A stretch of 64,000 bases of DNA, from positions 186,001 through 250,000 of the forward strand of contig CAMYLT010000007.1 in the NCBI GenBank assembly GCA_947259505.1, written 5' to 3'. The DNA comes from an uncultured Porticoccus sp. (GTDB taxonomy: Bacteria > Pseudomonadota > Gammaproteobacteria > Pseudomonadales > Porticoccaceae). The notes under the pieces are model-generated. The model did not search any database and was not told where the DNA came from. It saw only the letters and a program-made list of their open reading frames with translations. Shown here one piece after another: positions 62,968-64,000 of this stretch. The position numbers were made by a program, and so were the translations under genes. Each line of letters starts with the position of its first letter. Position 1 is the stretch's first letter.

Positions 62968-64000
62968 TCAGAGTGTTTTGAAAACCCGCTCTGCGGCATC
63001 CAGGGTAAATTCCAGGTCGTCATCGCTGTGGGCGGTGGAGAGGAATCCCGCCTCGTAGGAGGCCGGCGCCAGATAGACGCCTGCATCCAACATGCCGTGG
63101 AAGAATTTGCCGAAGCGTGCGGTGTCACAGGCCATTACTTGCTGATAGTTACTGACGGTTTGCTCTTCTGTGAAAAATACGCCGAACATGCTGCCCACAT
63201 GGTTGGTGGTCATGGGGATACCGGCGGCATCGGCGCGGGCCTGCAGGCCCTCGATCAGGCAGGTGGTTTTGGCGAACAAGTCGTCGTGGAAACCGGGCTG
63301 TGCCAGCAATTCCAGTGTGGCCAGACCGGCAGCCATGGCCACAGGGTTACCGGACAGAGTGCCTGCCTGGTAGACCGGCCCCAGTGGGGCAATCTGTTCC
63401 ATGATCTGGCGCTTGCCGCCAAAGGCGCCGACGGGCATGCCGCCGCCGATAACTTTGCCGAGGGTAATCAGATCGGCATCGATGTTGTAGCGGCCTACAG
63501 CACAGCGTGGGTCCACCCGGAAGCCGGTCATCACTTCATCGATAATCAGCAACGCGCCCGACAGACTGCACTGTTGGCGCAGGGTTTCCAGAAAGCCCGG
63601 TATTGGCGGAATGCAGCTCATGTTGCCAGCCACCGGTTCCAGAATTACGCAGGCGACCTGCTCACCGATTTCATTAAACGCTTCTTCCACACCGGCGATG
63701 TCATTGTAGGTAAGGGTGATGGTGTGATCTGCCAGCGCAGCCGGTACACCCGGTGAGCTGGGTACGCCGAGGGTCAGCGCCCCGGAGCCGGCTTTTACCA
63801 GTAGGGAGTCGGAGTGGCCGTGGTAACAGCCTTCAAATTTGATGATTTTGTCGCGACCGGTATACCCACGGGCCAGGCGAATGGCGCTCATGGTGGCTTC
63901 GGTGCCTGAGTTGACCATGCGCACCATCTCCATGCCGGGTACCCGTTCACAGAGTTTGTCCGCCAGTTCAACTTCCAGCGCGGTGGGCGCGCCGAAGGTC
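62968..64000 (-). CDS. hemL: Glutamate-1-semialdehyde 2,1-aminomutase (partial)
   Basis: The C-terminal part (about 344 residues) is in the window and runs off its right end. It has [35 protein letters not shown], the region [14 protein letters not shown], the PLP lysine in [19 protein letters not shown], and [16 protein letters not shown]. It converts glutamate-1-semialdehyde to 5-aminolevulinate, the substrate of HemB, which lies 7 kb to the left. The N terminus is missing. Confidence 0.95.
   Translation of the reverse strand, partial: TFGAPTALEVELADKLCERVPGMEMVRMVNSGTEATMSAIRLARGYTGRDKIIKFEGCYHGHSDSLLVKAGSGALTLGVPSSPGVPAALADHTITLTYNDIAGVEEAFNEIGEQVACVILEPVAGNMSCIPPIPGFLETLRQQCSLSGALLIIDEVMTGFRVDPRCAVGRYNIDADLITLGKVIGGGMPVGAFGGKRQIMEQIAPLGPVYQAGTLSGNPVAMAAGLATLELLAQPGFHDDLFAKTTCLIEGLQARADAAGIPMTTNHVGSMFGVFFTEEQTVSNYQQVMACDTARFGKFFHGMLDAGVYLAPASYEAGFLSTAHSDDDLEFTLDAAERVFKTL

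Overview
The window is chromosomal DNA from a gammaproteobacterium, apparently a free-living Pseudomonas- or Cellvibrionales-like marine or soil type. This is inferred from the proteins and from gene order. The neighbourhoods FKBP isomerase-rsd-dsbB, serA divergent to a D-2-hydroxyglutarate dehydrogenase, rpiA divergent to ilvA, and fau-6S RNA-zapA / ygfB-pepP-ubiH-ubiI all match the Pseudomonas layout. No rRNA or tRNA gene, CRISPR array, IS element or replication origin was seen.

Layout. (1) 1-7.0 kb holds housekeeping genes: an FKBP isomerase end, rsd, lrgAB, dsbB, acpH, gshA, ugd and an LpxH-like phosphoesterase. (2) 7.2-12.0 kb holds an RND adaptor and pump pair and a DUF2721 membrane protein. 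(3) 12.1-20.5 kb is an acetone-carboxylation module. The sigma-54 activator gene acxR is divergent from acxABC (beta, alpha and gamma subunits), and a near-consensus -24/-12 promoter lies upstream of acxA. A divergent SecB gene follows. (4) 20.6-27.8 kb holds a GGDEF-EAL protein and a methyl-cycle operon. That operon reads sahR-like regulator, metK, ahcY, metF, rsmE. (5) 27.9-33.3 kb is the divergent carbon operon tkt-epd-pgk-fba. The two operons share a perfect 13-bp-arm palindrome that is probably the regulator's operator. (6) 33.4-48.6 kb holds serA and its D-2-hydroxyglutarate dehydrogenase partner, small DUF proteins, a peroxiredoxin, a transporter with srkA, rpiA/ilvA, a UbiA-type prenyltransferase, alkaline phosphatase, pyk and fau. 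(7) 48.6-54.5 kb holds 6S RNA, zapA, a ZapB-like protein, ygfB, pepP, ubiH, ubiI and gcvH. (8) 54.5-55.6 kb is hemB.

(9) 55.6-58.9 kb is the accessory part. It is a small integron gene-cassette array with no integrase gene in the window (a CALIN). Three clear attC sites and one decayed attC-like site separate an unknown membrane protein, a DUF2971-like protein, a lipocalin-like protein and probably a nitronate monooxygenase. (10) 59-64 kb returns to ordinary genes: a Na+/Ca2+ exchanger-family protein, DUF3565, a cytochrome b561 paired with a membrane-anchored LuxR-type regulator, a transglutaminase-like protein and the 3' part of hemL.

The most interesting items are the integrase-less cassette array with unfamiliar cargo, the shared palindrome linking the S-adenosylmethionine cycle to triose/pentose-phosphate genes, and the sigma-54 acetone carboxylase locus with its neighbouring atypical SecB. 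All calls come from reading the sequence. No database search was run.
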